The translations under genes were made by a program, and so were the position numbers. The notes beneath the pieces were generated by a model. The model made no database searches, was not told where the DNA came from, and saw nothing but the letters and a program-made list of their open reading frames with translations. This document shows positions 16,351-26,091 of a DNA stretch of 27,985 bases, piece after piece. The first letter of the stretch is position 1; each line of letters starts with the position of its first letter. Source of the DNA: a virus; IMG/VR virus record IMGVR_UViG_3300045125_000044, positions 1 through 27,985 of that record; one strand, written 5' to 3'.

Positions 16351-18440
16351 TTAATTTCCTTCCAGTTGTTTAACGCGAACAGACAATTCCTTAATGGAAT
16401 TAACCAGATACCAGATCAGCGGATCTGTGCTTACCGACAGGACGCCGGTGCTGTTCTCAGTGACGCAAGCAGGCAGGACCTGTTGGATTTCCTGCGCGAT
16501 GACGCCGATCTGCACGCCTTGGCGGTCGATATGCCGCCGACTGCGGCAGGTCCGTGATTTCCTCGGGCGCGCGGTACTCGAACGTCCTGACGTTGAGCGC
16601 TTCGATAGTGGCAAGCCCACCGCCAAAATCCGAGATGTTTTTCTTGATCCTTGCGTCGGAGGTTGTTTCCAAGTCGTCACGTTCTTTTCGTTGTACGCGC
16701 CATTGGTGCCGCCGATAAAAGCAGTGTCGTTGCCTTTGCCGGTGAGGCCCTCGCCCACAACAGTCTGATCGTTGCCGCCTGCTGCGCTGGGGTCGGAGTT
16801 TGCTCCAATAATGGTGTTGCGCGCACCGGTCGTAATGACGTCGCCAGCAACACGTCCGCAGCCACGTTATTAAATCCTGTGGTGTTTGCGCCGAGAGCAA
16901 ACTGGCCAACAGCAACGTTCTCGCCACCAGTTGTATTAGCTACAAGCGCAGTTTCTCCAACCGCTACGTTGTTTGAGGCAGTTGTGTTTGCCTGAAGAGC
17001 ATTTCGCCCAACCGCAGTATTAGTACCGCCCGTTGTGTTGTTTTGAAGCGTTTGAAAGCCAAGGGCAGTGTTATTAGAACCCGATGTGTTAACTTGGAGC
17101 GCTGTAAAACCAACAGCTGTCAAAGCCGTACCAGTGTTGTTGGCGACGGTTGAAGAGCCTTGCGCTGCGCCAAAACCGACAGCGGTATTGTTAGCGGTAT
17201 TGTAGTACAGCAAAGCATACCGGCCTGCTGCCGTGTTATTTGAGGCTGTTGTGTTGGAAAAGAGTGCTGCTCCACCAATAGCGGTGTTGTCGGATCCAGT
17301 TGTGTTTGCCTGCAACGCGCTTACGCCAAGAGCGGAGTTAGTTGTGCCCGTTGTATTGCTAGCAAGCGCGCTATTGCCAACCGCTGTTCCGCTGCCTCCA
17401 GACGTGTTGGCTTGAAGCGCTGCGTAACCAACAGCCGTCAGACCTGTAACCCGTGTTGTTGGCGACAGTCGTTGATCCTCGCGCGGCTTCGTAGCCAACA
17501 GCGACGTTGTTGGAAGTGTTGTAATAAAGAAGCGCGCTTGCCCCAACCGCGCTGTTGCTGCTGGCCGTGGTGTTACTTTGAAGCGCGGAAATTCCAACAG
17601 CAGTGTTGTTGATGCCCGTTGTGTTGGAAAGAAGTGAGTTGCCGCCTAAAGCGCTGTTGCTACCGCCTGTTGTGTTTGCGTTAAGAGAGTACGCGCCAAT
17701 AGCTGTGTTGGTGGAACCAGACGTATTATTAATGAGCGTGTTAATTCCGACTGCGGTAAGCGTAGTACCCGTGTTGTTAGCTACGGTTGTTGAGCCTCGC
17801 GCGGCTTGAAAACCAACAGCAACGTTGTTGTCGGTATCAAAATACCTAAGCGCGTTGGACCCAAACGCAGCGTTGTTGCCAGTGGTTGTAGCAGAAGCCA
17901 GCGCGTTTACGCCAAGCGCAGAGTTATTGCCACCTGTGGTTATGCCGGCTCCTGCAAGCGTACCAACAGCTGTGTTGCTGCCGCCTGTGGTATCTGCGGC
18001 CAAGGCGTTCCAACCGACAGCTGTGTTGCTAGAACCCGTCAGGCTGGCGCTGTTCAGCGTTTGCACACCCAGCGCCGTGTTAGAGGTTACAGCCGTCTGG
18101 CCGCCTCGCCCGATTGTAAGCGTGTCAATGGATGCGCGCGTCGAGAACGTCTGCACGCCGCTCCATGTCGCTGCACCGGCCACAGTCCCTGACAGCGTGG
18201 GAGATGACAGCGTCTTGTTGCTGAGAGTGTCGCTGCTGGAGATCGTCGGGACAGCTACGCCAACCGCCGTCACCGCGCCCGCTTTGGTCACTTTAAACTG
18301 ACTAACACCGCCAACCTGGAGGTCAATGAGGCGGAGCCAGCGGCACTCGCCGTGTCCGTAACGTTCATGCCAATGGCGGTGAAAGTCGTTCCGCCAGAGT
18401 TCCATGTGTCCGTTAACGCATAAATGTTCTGCGTCGCCAC
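16351..18440 (-). CDS. Repetitive tail fiber with C-terminal peptidase S74 chaperone
   Basis: The likely start is GTG 18438-18440 with GAGG eight bases upstream. N-terminus VATQNIYALTDTWNSGGTTF, then LIDLQVGGVSQFKVTKAGAV and LSNKTLSSPTLSGTVAGAAT, a collar-like segment common to such fibers. A long array of NTTGxxNTAVGxxALxx repeats (16860-18070) follows, then the S74 domain: TTSDARIKKNISDFGGGLAT, NVRTFEYR, and after one shift GVQIGVIAQEIQQVLPACVT with PLIWYLVNSIKELSVRVKQL at the end. The SDxRxK motif holds the Ser (codon 16658-16660) and the Lys five residues on that make up the self-cleaving dyad in endosialidase-type chaperones. S74 domains trimerise fibers, then cut themselves off. About 700 residues with at least five frame changes. 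Confidence 0.85.
16860..18070 (-). repeat. Nested fiber repeats: 51-bp units within 318-bp super-repeats
   Basis: The protein unit is about 17 residues, for example NTTGGTNTAVGRNALQA, NTTASNNVAVGETALVA and NTTGGENVAVGQFALGA. Superimposed is a longer block holding ALLYYNTxNNVAVGxxAARG and STTVANNTG, which recurs with landmark bases at 17143, 17462 and 17780, spacings of 319 and 318 bases. One inserted A near 17450 (CTGTAACCCG against GTAGTACCCG) accounts for the extra base, so the true period is probably 318, or 106 codons. Confidence 0.85.
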
Positions 18441-18442
18441 TC

Positions 18443-18572
18443 TTACTGCCTCGCTATCACAATTGAAGCGTCACGGGTCGCTATGTAATCGCCCGCCCGC
18501 GTGATGATTTCCTTTTTGCTCCGAGAGCGGAGCGCCGGCCCTGAGCCTCGATCTGTCGCGAAACCGCTGCAT
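18443..18572 (-). CDS. Small protein upstream of the fiber gene
   Basis: ATG 18570-18572 follows the previous stop directly (TAAATG): MQRFRDRSRLRAGAPLS, then, after one frame change near 18515, KKEIITRAGDYIATRDASIV and IARQ with TAA 18443-18445. About 42 residues. The unit ITRAGDYIATRD is mildly repetitive. The stop lies three bases before the fiber GTG start, so the genes are probably coupled. Not recognised; small size and the frame change keep confidence low. Confidence 0.4.
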
Positions 18573-18872
18573 TTAGAAACCCTCGCCCGGTATGATGTGA
18601 GCCGTAGAGGTCGCCGCCGCCTCGCATACATATGCCACATGCGTATGATCTTGCGGTTTGCTGATAGACACCTGAGAGAGTGGCAGGAGCAGATAATCAG
18701 CCGTCGTCGCTGTCAGTCCTGACAGACCCGTGCGAACGTACACATTCGCCGCGCCGGTATTGGTGACGACAATGCTTTTCGCGCCGAACCCGCAGGCCGA
18801 ACTTGCCGACGTGGCCGAAACGCTGACGGATACCCCCTGCCCGTAAGCTGGTCCAAATGTCTGGTCGATCAT
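18573..18872 (-). CDS. Small structural-type protein, 99 aa
   Basis: An intact gene from ATG 18870-18872: MIDQTFGPAYGQGVSVSVSA, CGFGAKSIVVTNTGAANVYV, TGLSGLTATTADYLLLPLSQ, VSISKPQDHTHVAYVC and a C-terminal IIPGEGF. This layout (VSVSATSAS, a VxNTGxxxxYVR strand, SISKPxDxTHxAYx, xxPGEGF) is a recurrent small beta protein of podovirus virion clusters, with no proven function that I know. One of the few undamaged genes in the region, so its start and length are reliable. Confidence 0.75.
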   Translation of the reverse strand: MIDQTFGPAYGQGVSVSVSATSASSACGFGAKSIVVTNTGAANVYVRTGLSGLTATTADYLLLPLSQVSISKPQDHTHVAYVCEAAATSTAHIIPGEGF

Positions 18873-18875
18873 TGC

Positions 18876-19383
18876 TTACCCCTGCAGCCAGGTTTGAAAT
18901 TTGGGATGCTCAAGCGCCTGAAGGCGCAATAGCTGTTCTTCATTCATCGGGATGTGGCCGACCAGCATATTCCTCAGCGAAGCGAACTCAGCCAGAAGCC
19001 TTGCCTTAAGCTCGATCAGGCTTTCATCCGGTTGCGCTTCGGCCATCACCTCGGGCGGCGGGACTGACGGATCTGCTGCCGGCGCCGAGGGTCAGTTGGC
19101 GGACCAGCTCCTCAAGCTGGGCGATGCGCTCACGCAGGAGGTTGGCTTCGGATGCGATTGGCGCTGCTTCCTGTGGCGCCGCTTCCTGCTTGGCATATTT
19201 TTCCGGCTGAGGCGGGATATCAATACGTTCGCCACGGATCACGGCCCGCACTTGAGACCGCCACAAACGCCACTCCGAGGAGATCGCCAGCCCTTCGTCA
19301 GCCGCTTTCGCGTCGACATGATCGACCGCAACAAGCGTGCGCCAGGCTTCGGCTTTAATTTGTCCGTGTTGCTCTTCGTTCAT
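18876..19383 (-). CDS. Tail-assembly-chaperone-like protein
   Basis: Starts MNEEQHGQIKAEAWRTLVAV at 19381-19383 (ATGA overlap) and continues DEGLAISSEWRLWRSQVRAV, then a Pro/Gln-rich linker and a coiled coil (ASEANLLRERIAQLEELVRQ). A frame change near 19085 leads to PPEVMAEAQPDESLIELKAR, LLAEFASLRNMLVG and HPKFQTWLQG, stop TAA 18876-18878. The EWRLWRSQVRAVIRG segment resembles the WxxWRxxLRxI motif of fiber-assembly chaperones placed next to fibers. This is a loose resemblance. About 169 residues, the last part similar in style to its own start (MNEEQ occurs twice). Confidence 0.5.
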
Positions 19384-20109
19384 GATGGCGTCACCGATGC
19401 TGATCCGTCCGCAACATACCATGGAGCCGCCGTAGCCGATCCACTGGCAACCATAATTCTGTTATTCGTAGTGTCGTAAACCACTTTACTGGCTACTTTG
19501 TTAACCGTGTTAATAGCATTTGCGAGCGCAGCTATGGACGCCGCAGAAACCGTCTGAATAACAAGCCCTCCAGACAGGTTTTGTTGAGCCGTAAATGTTT
19601 GCGCGGTTGAAAGTGATGCAAAATCGCTATCATTGTTGTCGTCAAGCCGATACCAGGTTGCCGCCAACGTATTAAATTTAAAGCGTAAAGCGCCATACTG
19701 ACTAAGAGACGCCGGGCGCCGACGATCGGTTGCGCCATTGCCGTTGAGCGTCAGCGCCGCGACGGACTGCGTCGAGGTGACAATGATCTCCTGGTTGTCT
19801 GTAAGGTTCGCCAGCGCCGGAAAGACGATCGTTCCAGCTGCATACCCGGCCAGCGGGGTCAGGGATCAGCCAGCGGTTGCTGTTATTGCTGGTCAGGGTG
19901 ACGGTAAATCCAGTGGCGATAGGAGAAGCATACTGCGCCACGAACTGAGCTTGCCCGATAAGATTTGGAAACGTCAGATTGTTTTGCAAATAATCCTGCA
20001 ATGTGCTCACGCTCGTCTTGCGCGTGTCACCATTGTTCGTCTTCCAGAGCGGCAGAAGGTCGCCTGCGTTAATCGTGTCAGTTGAACTGAGCTGGTTGAT
20101 GTCCGCCAC
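19380..20109 (-). CDS. Virion protein of unknown function, fiber-like beta region
   Basis: Starts at GTG 20107-20109 (read as Met): MADINQLSSTDTINAGDLLP, LWKTNNGDTRKTSVSTLQDY, then FVAQYASPIATGFTVTLTSN and WLI. After a shift near 19860 it reads PLAGYAAGTIVFPALANLTD and LTLNGNGATDRRRP, and after another near 19705, TWYRLDDNNDSDFASLSTAQ and ISIA-type helical turns, ending ADGSASVTPS at 19380. LSSxDTxxxGDLLPLWxxxNGDTRK is a recurring N-terminal motif in P22-like virion proteins and may be a docking segment. About 243 residues. Possibly a head or vertex fiber; function not established. Confidence 0.6.
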
Positions 20110-20111
20110 GC

Positions 20112-20602
20112 TCAGCTCTCCATTTCGAGAATATCATCCGGCCCGGTCGTCAGGCCGCGCTCCTCCGGCAATAGGAACGGATCACCATTCAAACGCCAGT
20201 ACTTCGTTCCAGCTCCAGCCGGTATAGCCTCTTCGTCAATGCGCTTTTCAAGCGTGTTCGTGCGGCGGTTCAGAAGCGCCATATAAGCGCCCCGAGCTGT
20301 GGCCTTGGTGTCCGGCGAGACTGACTTGCCAAACAGCGGCGCGAGGCGGATGGCCAGGCCGGAAACCATGGCCTCGATCGCCTCGTCAGTGACGCCAGTT
20401 TCCTGATCGAGATCCGACCCCGCCGGACTGTCTGGCAATGGATAGCCAAGCCCTCAGGCCGCGGCTGTTCCATGTCGCCATCATGTTATCAAGACGGCGC
20501 AGCCCGGCTTGAAGCTGCTCGGGCTGGAGGTCGAACACGTAGTTCGCCAACCCGATTTCCTCGAAGGCGTTAGGTCACAACCTGGCGCTTCGTCCAACTC
20601 AC
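20112..20602 (-). CDS. Head-to-tail adaptor, P22 gp4-like
   Basis: This small protein extends the portal and starts the tail. The start is GTG 20600-20602, overlapping the previous stop (GTGA): VSWTKRQVVT, then after one base change AFEEIGLANYVFDLQPEQLQ, AGLRRLDNMMATWNSRGLRL. Another change near 20450 leads to LPDSPAGSDLDQETGVTDEA and IEAMVSGLAIRLAPLFGKSV, ending LTTGPDDILEMES. The first helix, EQLQxGLxxLDxMMAxWNxRGxRLGY, and the later xxEAIxxGLAxRLAPxFGKxxS are the hallmarks of the gp4/tail accessory factor family. About 163 residues (P22 gp4: 166). Confidence 0.8.
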
Positions 20603-20889
20603 TTCAGCGCCTCCAGTATCTTGGCGGCCAGTGTTTTATCCGACCATCGCTTATCGACGTTCATCCCGAGTTCGGCCGCCTTGGCAAGCATTTCCTCGCG
20701 TGTCGGTGGCGCTTCGTCCGCATAGGTCTGATCTTCATCCACCGCCGCCAGAATGCGCGTAGACGCAGGCTTTAGAAAGCTTTCGACGGCTTCTGGAAGG
20801 CTTGCAAACCATCCATCCTTCAGCGCGCGCTCAAGAGCGCCTTCGTCGATCGCGACAAGGCTCGAATATGTCGTTCCCGGCGGCCCCAT
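20599..20889 (-). CDS. Hypothetical protein with C-terminal HeH-like helices
   Basis: An intact 96-residue gene: MGPPGTTYSSLVAIDEGALE, RALKDGWFASLPEAVESFLK, then an acidic linker and PTREEMLAKAAELGMNVDKR, WSDKTLAAKILEALK. The final pattern PTRExMLxKAxELGMxxDxRWSDxTLxxKILEAL is like HeH/LEM-type or SAP-like helix-extended-helix segments often found at the ends of small phage structural proteins; this is an inference. Located between the coat-associated genes and the gp4-like adaptor, and overlapping the latter by four bases. Confidence 0.7.
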   Translation of the reverse strand: MGPPGTTYSSLVAIDEGALERALKDGWFASLPEAVESFLKPASTRILAAVDEDQTYADEAPPTREEMLAKAAELGMNVDKRWSDKTLAAKILEALK

Positions 20890-20929
20890 GCGGGTCCGGG
20901 ACAGCGATAAACGAGGACCGGGAACCGGC

Positions 20930-21106
20930 TCACTTGCGCTTTGCCTTCTTCGCGGGAGCCTTGCCAGGCTTGCCGGCCTTCATGGCGGCCGTGCGCGCCG
21001 TGTTAAGGGCGATCGCCACCGCCTGCTTCTGCGGCTTTCCCGCCTTCATCTCGCGCGAAATGTTGGAAGAAACACTCTTTTGCGAATAGCCCTTCTTGAG
21101 TGGCAT
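20930..21106 (-). CDS. Short basic protein, 58 aa
   Basis: Intact and short: ATG 21104-21106 preceded by GGAGG at 5 bases. MPLKKGYSQKSVSSNISREM, KAGKPQKQAVAIALNTARTA and a Lys-rich tail AMKAGKPGKAPAKKAKRK, stop TGA at 20930-20932. The core MPLKKGxSQKxxSxNIxxEMxAGKPxKQAVAIAL is a widespread small phage/plasmid motif. The basic tail may bind DNA, but the role is unknown. Placed in the virion cluster just downstream of a coat-associated protein. Confidence 0.75.
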   Translation of the reverse strand: MPLKKGYSQKSVSSNISREMKAGKPQKQAVAIALNTARTAAMKAGKPGKAPAKKAKRK

Positions 21107-21153
21107 TCATTCCTCCATGCTAAAGGGCGGGCTTGTGACCCGCCCCTCGTCGG

Positions 21154-21796
21154 TTAAGTAATGCGATACGTGACGAACGTGTTGGCTGCGGTTTTCCGCG
21201 TGCGGAAGCGTGCAGCGTTGCCATACAGCAGGCCGGTTGTGGAATGCGCCGAAGCGACCACCATCGTGCCGACAACCGTATGATCGGTGCCAGCAAGGAC
21301 GGTGATCGTATCAGCGGCGGCGGCTGACAGGTTAATCAGCGACCAGTCAAAGTACTCGTTCACATCCCACGAGCCCGCCGCGTCAAGCAGGGTGCCCGTC
21401 GGAAGCGTATAGTTCTGCGTGGCGCCAGCCGTGTGCGTTCCGGTGATGATCTGCGTCAGCAGTTCAGCAGCGGTAAGCGTAACAGTCGTGGTCTTGGCGG
21501 TTGGTGTCGGCTGCGTTCCGTTGGAGGTTCGATCCTGCTTGACGATCGGATCGGTTCCCACTCGTAATACACCGGCAATCCGCCCGCCGCCTCGATGACG
21601 ATCGTGCGCCGCCCGTGTACGTGCCGAAAACAGTCTGGCCGTTGATGACGGTCCCGACAAGGGCTGTCTGGTCGGGGTAGTTAACGTAACCGCTGGTGCG
21701 GTACACGTTCGCCAGGCCTTGCGATGCAACAGCGACTTTCTGCGTAGCCGTCAGAGTGACGGAGACGCGGCCGCCGCCGGAAAGAAAGTTACTCAT
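21154..21796 (-). CDS. Coat-associated structural protein
   Basis: ATG 21794-21796 overlaps the coat stop (ATGA). It reads MSNFLSGGGRVSVTLTATQK, ANVYRTSGYVNYPDQTALVG and TVINGQTVFGTYTGG, then after a shift near 21610 RTSNGTQPTPTAKTTTVTLT, AAELLTQIITGTHTAGATQN, and a conserved-looking end: LLDAAGSWDVNEYFDWSLIN, LSAAAADTITVLAGTDHTVV, ARFRTRKTAANTFVTYRIT. Beta-rich, no membrane segment. Position right after the coat suggests a decoration protein or head fiber; a jelly-roll fold is plausible. About 213 residues with one clear frame change near 21600. Confidence 0.65.
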
Positions 21797-23100
21797 ATCA
21801 ATATCATCCTTCTATCGGTCTGGCTGAACATCATGACGCCGGTCATCATCGGCTGCTTGTTGACGACACCGTAAAGCGTATCGAGGCGGTACTTGGCGCA
21901 CGCATGGTGTTGATGTCATACTGCTTCTGCATCACCAGCCTCGATGCCCTGATCCGTCGATCCGCGCATCACGGCCGCTGCCGGCATCCGCCGGAACCGC
22001 GTAGCGGCCGGGCAGGATTTCGATGCTGTCCTTGAACCAGAACGGGTTCACGAAGTTGGTCGACCGTGTTCAGGAAGGTGATGGCTGCGTTGGAATGCCG
22101 TCGAAGTGAACGTGCAGTTCTGGTACTGGATCTCAGCATCAGATCCGCCCCTGCGCCGAGATGATCGGCGGGGAGCATGACCAGCGTGGTTGCTGACGGA
22201 ACCGAGATAACGCGGAACGTCATCAACTGGCCAGTGTCACCCTTGGTAATCAGGTGAACCGAGTTGCAGTTGGCAATCGTGAACGCATCTCCTGCGGCAA
22301 CGCTTGTCGTCGATGAGATGGTGATCGTCTGGTATCTGTTATCGACGTTCGACGTTTCGCCGGTTGAAGCGGTGTTGGTCGCTTTTGGCACGTAGTAGTT
22401 CGCAGCCGAAGCGCGCGTGTCGATCGTGAGACCGGCGCCGCCAGCAGCAGCCGCTTTGCGGTTCGCATAGTCGAGCTGTAGGTCTCAAATGACGCCACGT
22501 TTCCAACGAAGCCAGCGCGCAGGGCTTGGTCGGAAATGCCATTTCCGAAGCTGCGGGTTGACGCGGCAGGTTTGACGCCATGCCGTTATAGTCGCGGGTG
22601 AAAGCGCAAGATAAGCGGTTTTCCATCTGCACGCCGCGCTCATTCATGATGGCCTCCGCACTGGGCGACGTCATCAAAGCCAGCCGCTGCAGAGGACCGC
22701 TTGACGAACAGCGTGCCCTGGCTTGGCGCGCCACGTTCATGATCGAGACGTTGATGTCGCTGGCAAGCTTCTGCTTGGCGGCATCGCCGAGGCGGCCTTC
22801 CTGCAGCGCATCGCGCAGTTCCGTCGCAGTGAGGACGAACGGCACCGACCGCTGAAAGCCGATCGTGGCTGGCACGCGGTGAGCTGCGTGTAGTCGTCGA
22901 AGTTCGTCGTCATGTCCGTGCCGGAATAGCTGGTAGCTATGTAAGGCTGCGGGCGCCAGAGGACGTTATTTGTGCGCTCCATGAGCGTCTGATCCGGTGT
23001 TGAACACCGCGACGTTGCGCGAGAGGACAAGCGCATCCTGAAATCCTTCGAGAATGTTCTCGAAAGCTACTCGCTCTTCTTTGCTGAAACTGTTGACCAT
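21793..23100 (-). CDS. Major capsid (coat) protein, P22-like
   Basis: The shell protein, HK97 fold. ATG 23098-23100 follows AGGATAGGAAA. Sequence: MVNSFSKEERVAFENILEGF, QDALVLSRNVAVFNTGSD, then (shift near 22995) MERTNNVLWRPQPYIATSYS, and after another shift VPATIGFQRSVPFVLTATEL, RDALQEGRLGDAAKQKLASD, INVSIMNVA. Later parts read AIMNERGVQMENRLSCAFTR, DYNGMASNLA, YQTITISSTTSVAAGDAFTI and NSVHLITKGDTGQLMTFRVI. The R-x-N-N-V-x-W-RPxPYI start, VPFxLTAxEL and the FTIANCNSVHxITK segment match the P22 coat family. At least six frame changes. About 435 residues (P22: 430). Confidence 0.9.
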
Positions 23101-23104
23101 TTTC

Positions 23105-23973
23105 CTATCCTGTTATCGCTTCGCCCGCCTGCCGTTTAGACGCCATTACCTTTGATAATCGCCTCGTCCGCTCGGCTTCGGCGCGAAGCTTGTCGAGTGT
23201 TGAGTTGATAGCTCCCGAGCTGGCACGCGTTACCGCTGACGATTGGCTCGAGGCGCCGCTGATGGTTTCCTGTTCTGAATTTTCAAATTGCCCTCCAGGC
23301 GCGCAACCGCGAAAGCGAAGCTGCACCGGATCGTGAATGGCTGCGAGCTCCGCCGCCTTCTTCGGGCTCCGCCCGGCGCGGCGTAAACCAACAGGGCGGC
23401 TTTCAGGCTCCTGCCAATATCATTCCTTGCTGCGCGACCGAAGATGCATCGGCCACAACGGCTTCTGCATCCTCGAGTTCACCGGGGCCTTCAGGGTCGC
23501 TTTCTCCAGTGGTATATTCAGCGAAGCTTCGCTTGCCACTGGCCTTGGCGCGTCCCGTTCAGCCTTCTTCGCCGCCTGCCTCGCGCTCATGCGCGGCCTC
23601 GGAGACGCTTACCGCTCCTCTAACTTCATCTATCGTAAGCTTCTGCGTTATCGTGGTCAACATCAGCCAGCAGCGTCGGCTTTTTCGTGGAATTGCCGGG
23701 GCTTCCGCGCGCGGGGCCTGTGCCAGCTTGCCGCGTTTGAGTTCAACTTCAGCTTGCTTTCGCCATCTGGCGGTCCCGTCGGCGCCCAGTTCCCTTGACC
23801 CGGTCCGGCGCGCCCTCGCCGGCGCTTCGGGCTTGGGGCTCTTCGCCGGCAATGCTGACTACCAGTCTCGTCCTCGTTCCGGCAGCCAGCGTGGCGTCCC
23901 CGCCTTCAGCTGGCTGGGGCTTCGACTCGCCCCGGTCTCCACTTCCAGGCGTCTGCTGTTCTTCGTCGATCAT
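23105..23973 (-). CDS. Scaffolding protein
   Basis: Guides coat assembly and leaves before or during packaging. Starts MIDEEQQTPGSGDRGESKPQ at 23971-23973, acidic and Pro/Glu-rich. After shifts come KQAEVELKRGKLAQAP, ELRRR-type helical parts and, on the strand opposite 23337-23560, AYALGRSP-like and EKATLK-like segments that are broken up. It ends SGAINSTLDKLRAEAERTRR, LSKVMASKRQAGEAITG, stop TAG 23105-23107. The position between portal and coat, the acidic charged helices, and the LDKLRAEAERTxxLSKVMAxKRQ C-terminus (P22-type coat-binding helices are C-terminal) support the call. About 289 residues; the middle is too scrambled to read with certainty. Confidence 0.65.
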
Positions 23974-23987
23974 CGTAAGCCTTCGTC

Positions 23988-26091
23988 TCAGCTTTCATTG
24001 GGGCCGGCTGGCTGGTCTGCTCGCAACTCTTCAGCGAGCGCCGATAACTGCGGCGCGCTTCCTGGTCAGGATATCTTTGGAAAGCGTTCTCGATCGGCGT
24101 TGGCGCGTCTCCTCGCGCGCGGGCCAGCGCATGTTCCGGTGTCTGCGGCGGCCTTGGAGGCTTTGGCGCGAGGCCTCATCGCCGAGCGCTTTCGGCAAGC
24201 TTGGGCCTGCAGGTCGGGCCGCTGCTGCAACGCGGCAAGCTCTTCCTGCAGCGCGGCGGCTCTCTTCCTCATTCGGCTGATCGACGCCGAGCTTGAGTTC
24301 TCTCTGCGGAAGCATCGCTGAGCGTCCGAAAGCCCCTCGCCTTCCATGTTCATGAGCGCCATGCTGCTGAGCTGATCGCCAGCGTCTCGGGATCCTGCGT
24401 TAACGTCATCATGCCCGTGAGGCAGGCGCACGACAGCCGCCCCGCTTGCTGGAGGAGCTCGGGCCGACGTCCACGATCACATCAAACCGGCTTCTTCCGA
24501 GCCAGATCGCTCCGGCATTCGACCGCGCCTGTTTCTTTATTTAGCAGCATCGGCTTCACAAGCTCCGATGGAACGCACTCGCCGGATGCGCCCATGGCCT
24601 TCATGCGCCGGCCAGGCTCGACGTGATATCTCTTCGCCATCGATAGCCAGAATCTCGCCCGGAGCGCTTCACGGCTTTCGCAAAGCTCGACATGTAGATG
24701 AAGGTCTGCGCCTATCCAGCTCGCCCTGGATCAGCCTCGACCGCCTTGCCTGACATATTCGGCTTCGTAGCTGCTCTGCCGGCCTGCCGGTTGCCGAGAG
24801 TTCCTCCATGTCGTTTTCTCAGTGATCTTGGAGCAGCGCCGCCATGGCAGGCGGGATCTCCGGCGCCCGCGTATAGTCGAGCGGCCCCTGCACCTTGCTC
24901 AGCGCCATCCGCATTCGTGACCGGATTGGACCAGCAAGTAACGGGCACTCGCTTGATCGTTATCCTCGGCCCATTAACAGCTTCATGACCGGCCACCTGC
25001 TCGGCGGTCATGATGGGCTTTTTGCGTCGCGCCGTAGGCGGACAGCTTCGCCCAGCTTTGTGAGTCGCATGTTCTTGAGACGCTGCGCGTCCCTGGCGAA
25101 GGCGCACGTGTCCCTGGCAGCGCTCCGATGTTATCCACGTACTCAGCGCTTGCCGCAATTCGGGACGATCGGGATCGCGATCCGGCGATATAGCCGAAGT
25201 CCTCAAGGATGCGCCCGCCAGACGCTGAAAATCATTTATGCACCCGCTGCTGGCGCTTGATGCGGCGCTGGCGTGTCTCGGCATGGCCGGTGGCGAGGAG
25301 CAGCTCTTGCTCAAGCTCAGGGTCGGCCTCGAAATCCTGCTCCGAATACTTGGCTCTCACCCATCAAGCGACTTGACGTAGCGCAGTCGTCTCGGACTAC
25401 CTGCTCCTTGACGTAATACTCGGCAATCGGGTTCACACCACGTCGGGCGTCGCCCAGTCGAATTGAACGAGCTGGATCGTTTTGGCCAGGCCGCAGGATC
25501 GTCGTCAAACCGCGCCCGGTGAAGCGTCAGCCGTGATGGCTGAGCATTCGCACAGCAGCAACGCGCGTCTTTCTTGTCCTGCCGCTTTGCGTCGAGGTCG
25601 AAAAAAACGCTTGTATCAGCGTCATAGATCGGACCGGAAAGCGATGCGCTGCTGCTCGCTTTCGGGATCGCTCTGTCCTCTGTCGCCTGGTTCGAGACGC
25701 GAGGCGCTGAAACCGCCGCCGACGGCCTCCTCAAAGGCATCGATCGTACGCTTCCTCGGCAGCCGCTATCGGCCTCATCCGCCCGATAAGAGCTCGTCGC
25801 ACGCAGTCCGCCAGCTGGCTGTCGGTCGTGCCATCGCGCGGGACGTAATCCACGGCGATGCGATCGTTGCGGCACTCGCTGATTATCCGCATGACGGACA
25901 GTGCGACTTCGTTCACCTCGAAGCGCGGCCGGCTTTGGCGTACTGCTCGGCTGAGCTGCCTTCCCATTGCGCGCCGGCAATGGAGTGAAAGCGCCGATCC
26001 TCAAGGCATTGGACCCGCTCGTCCTTCGCGGCACGCCTGAATGCGGCCGAAACTCGGCCACCGCCTCGGCGTGGACTTTCGGTGCGCTCAT
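23988..26091 (-). CDS. Portal protein, P22-like
   Basis: The dodecameric DNA gate. Starts MSAPKVHAEAVAEFR at 26089-26091 (overlaps the TerL stop). Diagnostic segments: RPRFEVNEVALSVMRIISEC, RNDRIAVDYVPRDGTTDSQL, LYRADEADSG, PIYDADTSVFFDLDAKRQDK, RFDDDPAAWPK, IAEYYVKEQVVRD, KKPIMTAEQVAGHE, VNPVTNADG and MSGKAVEA. The end holds ALMNMEGEGLSDAQ, EELAALQQRPDLQAQA and ELRADQPAGPNES. The order NKVxxSVxRIIxxxRxxRIxVDxxPRDG, PIYDADTSVFFDxDAKRxDKxDAR and KKPIxxxEQxAGHE follows P22 gp1. This is the most damaged gene: ten or more frame changes. About 700 residues (P22: 725). Confidence 0.85.

Noticed and set aside
16860-18070. Regularly spaced repeats considered as a CRISPR array
   Set aside because: The repeats are degenerate, multiples of three bases, and translate into NTAVG units inside a fiber gene. 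There are no constant repeats with unique spacers and no cas genes.
23509-24321. 270-codon plus-strand open frame
   Set aside because: It runs opposite the scaffold and portal C-terminus, which have recognisable protein segments. No start signal or domain is seen.
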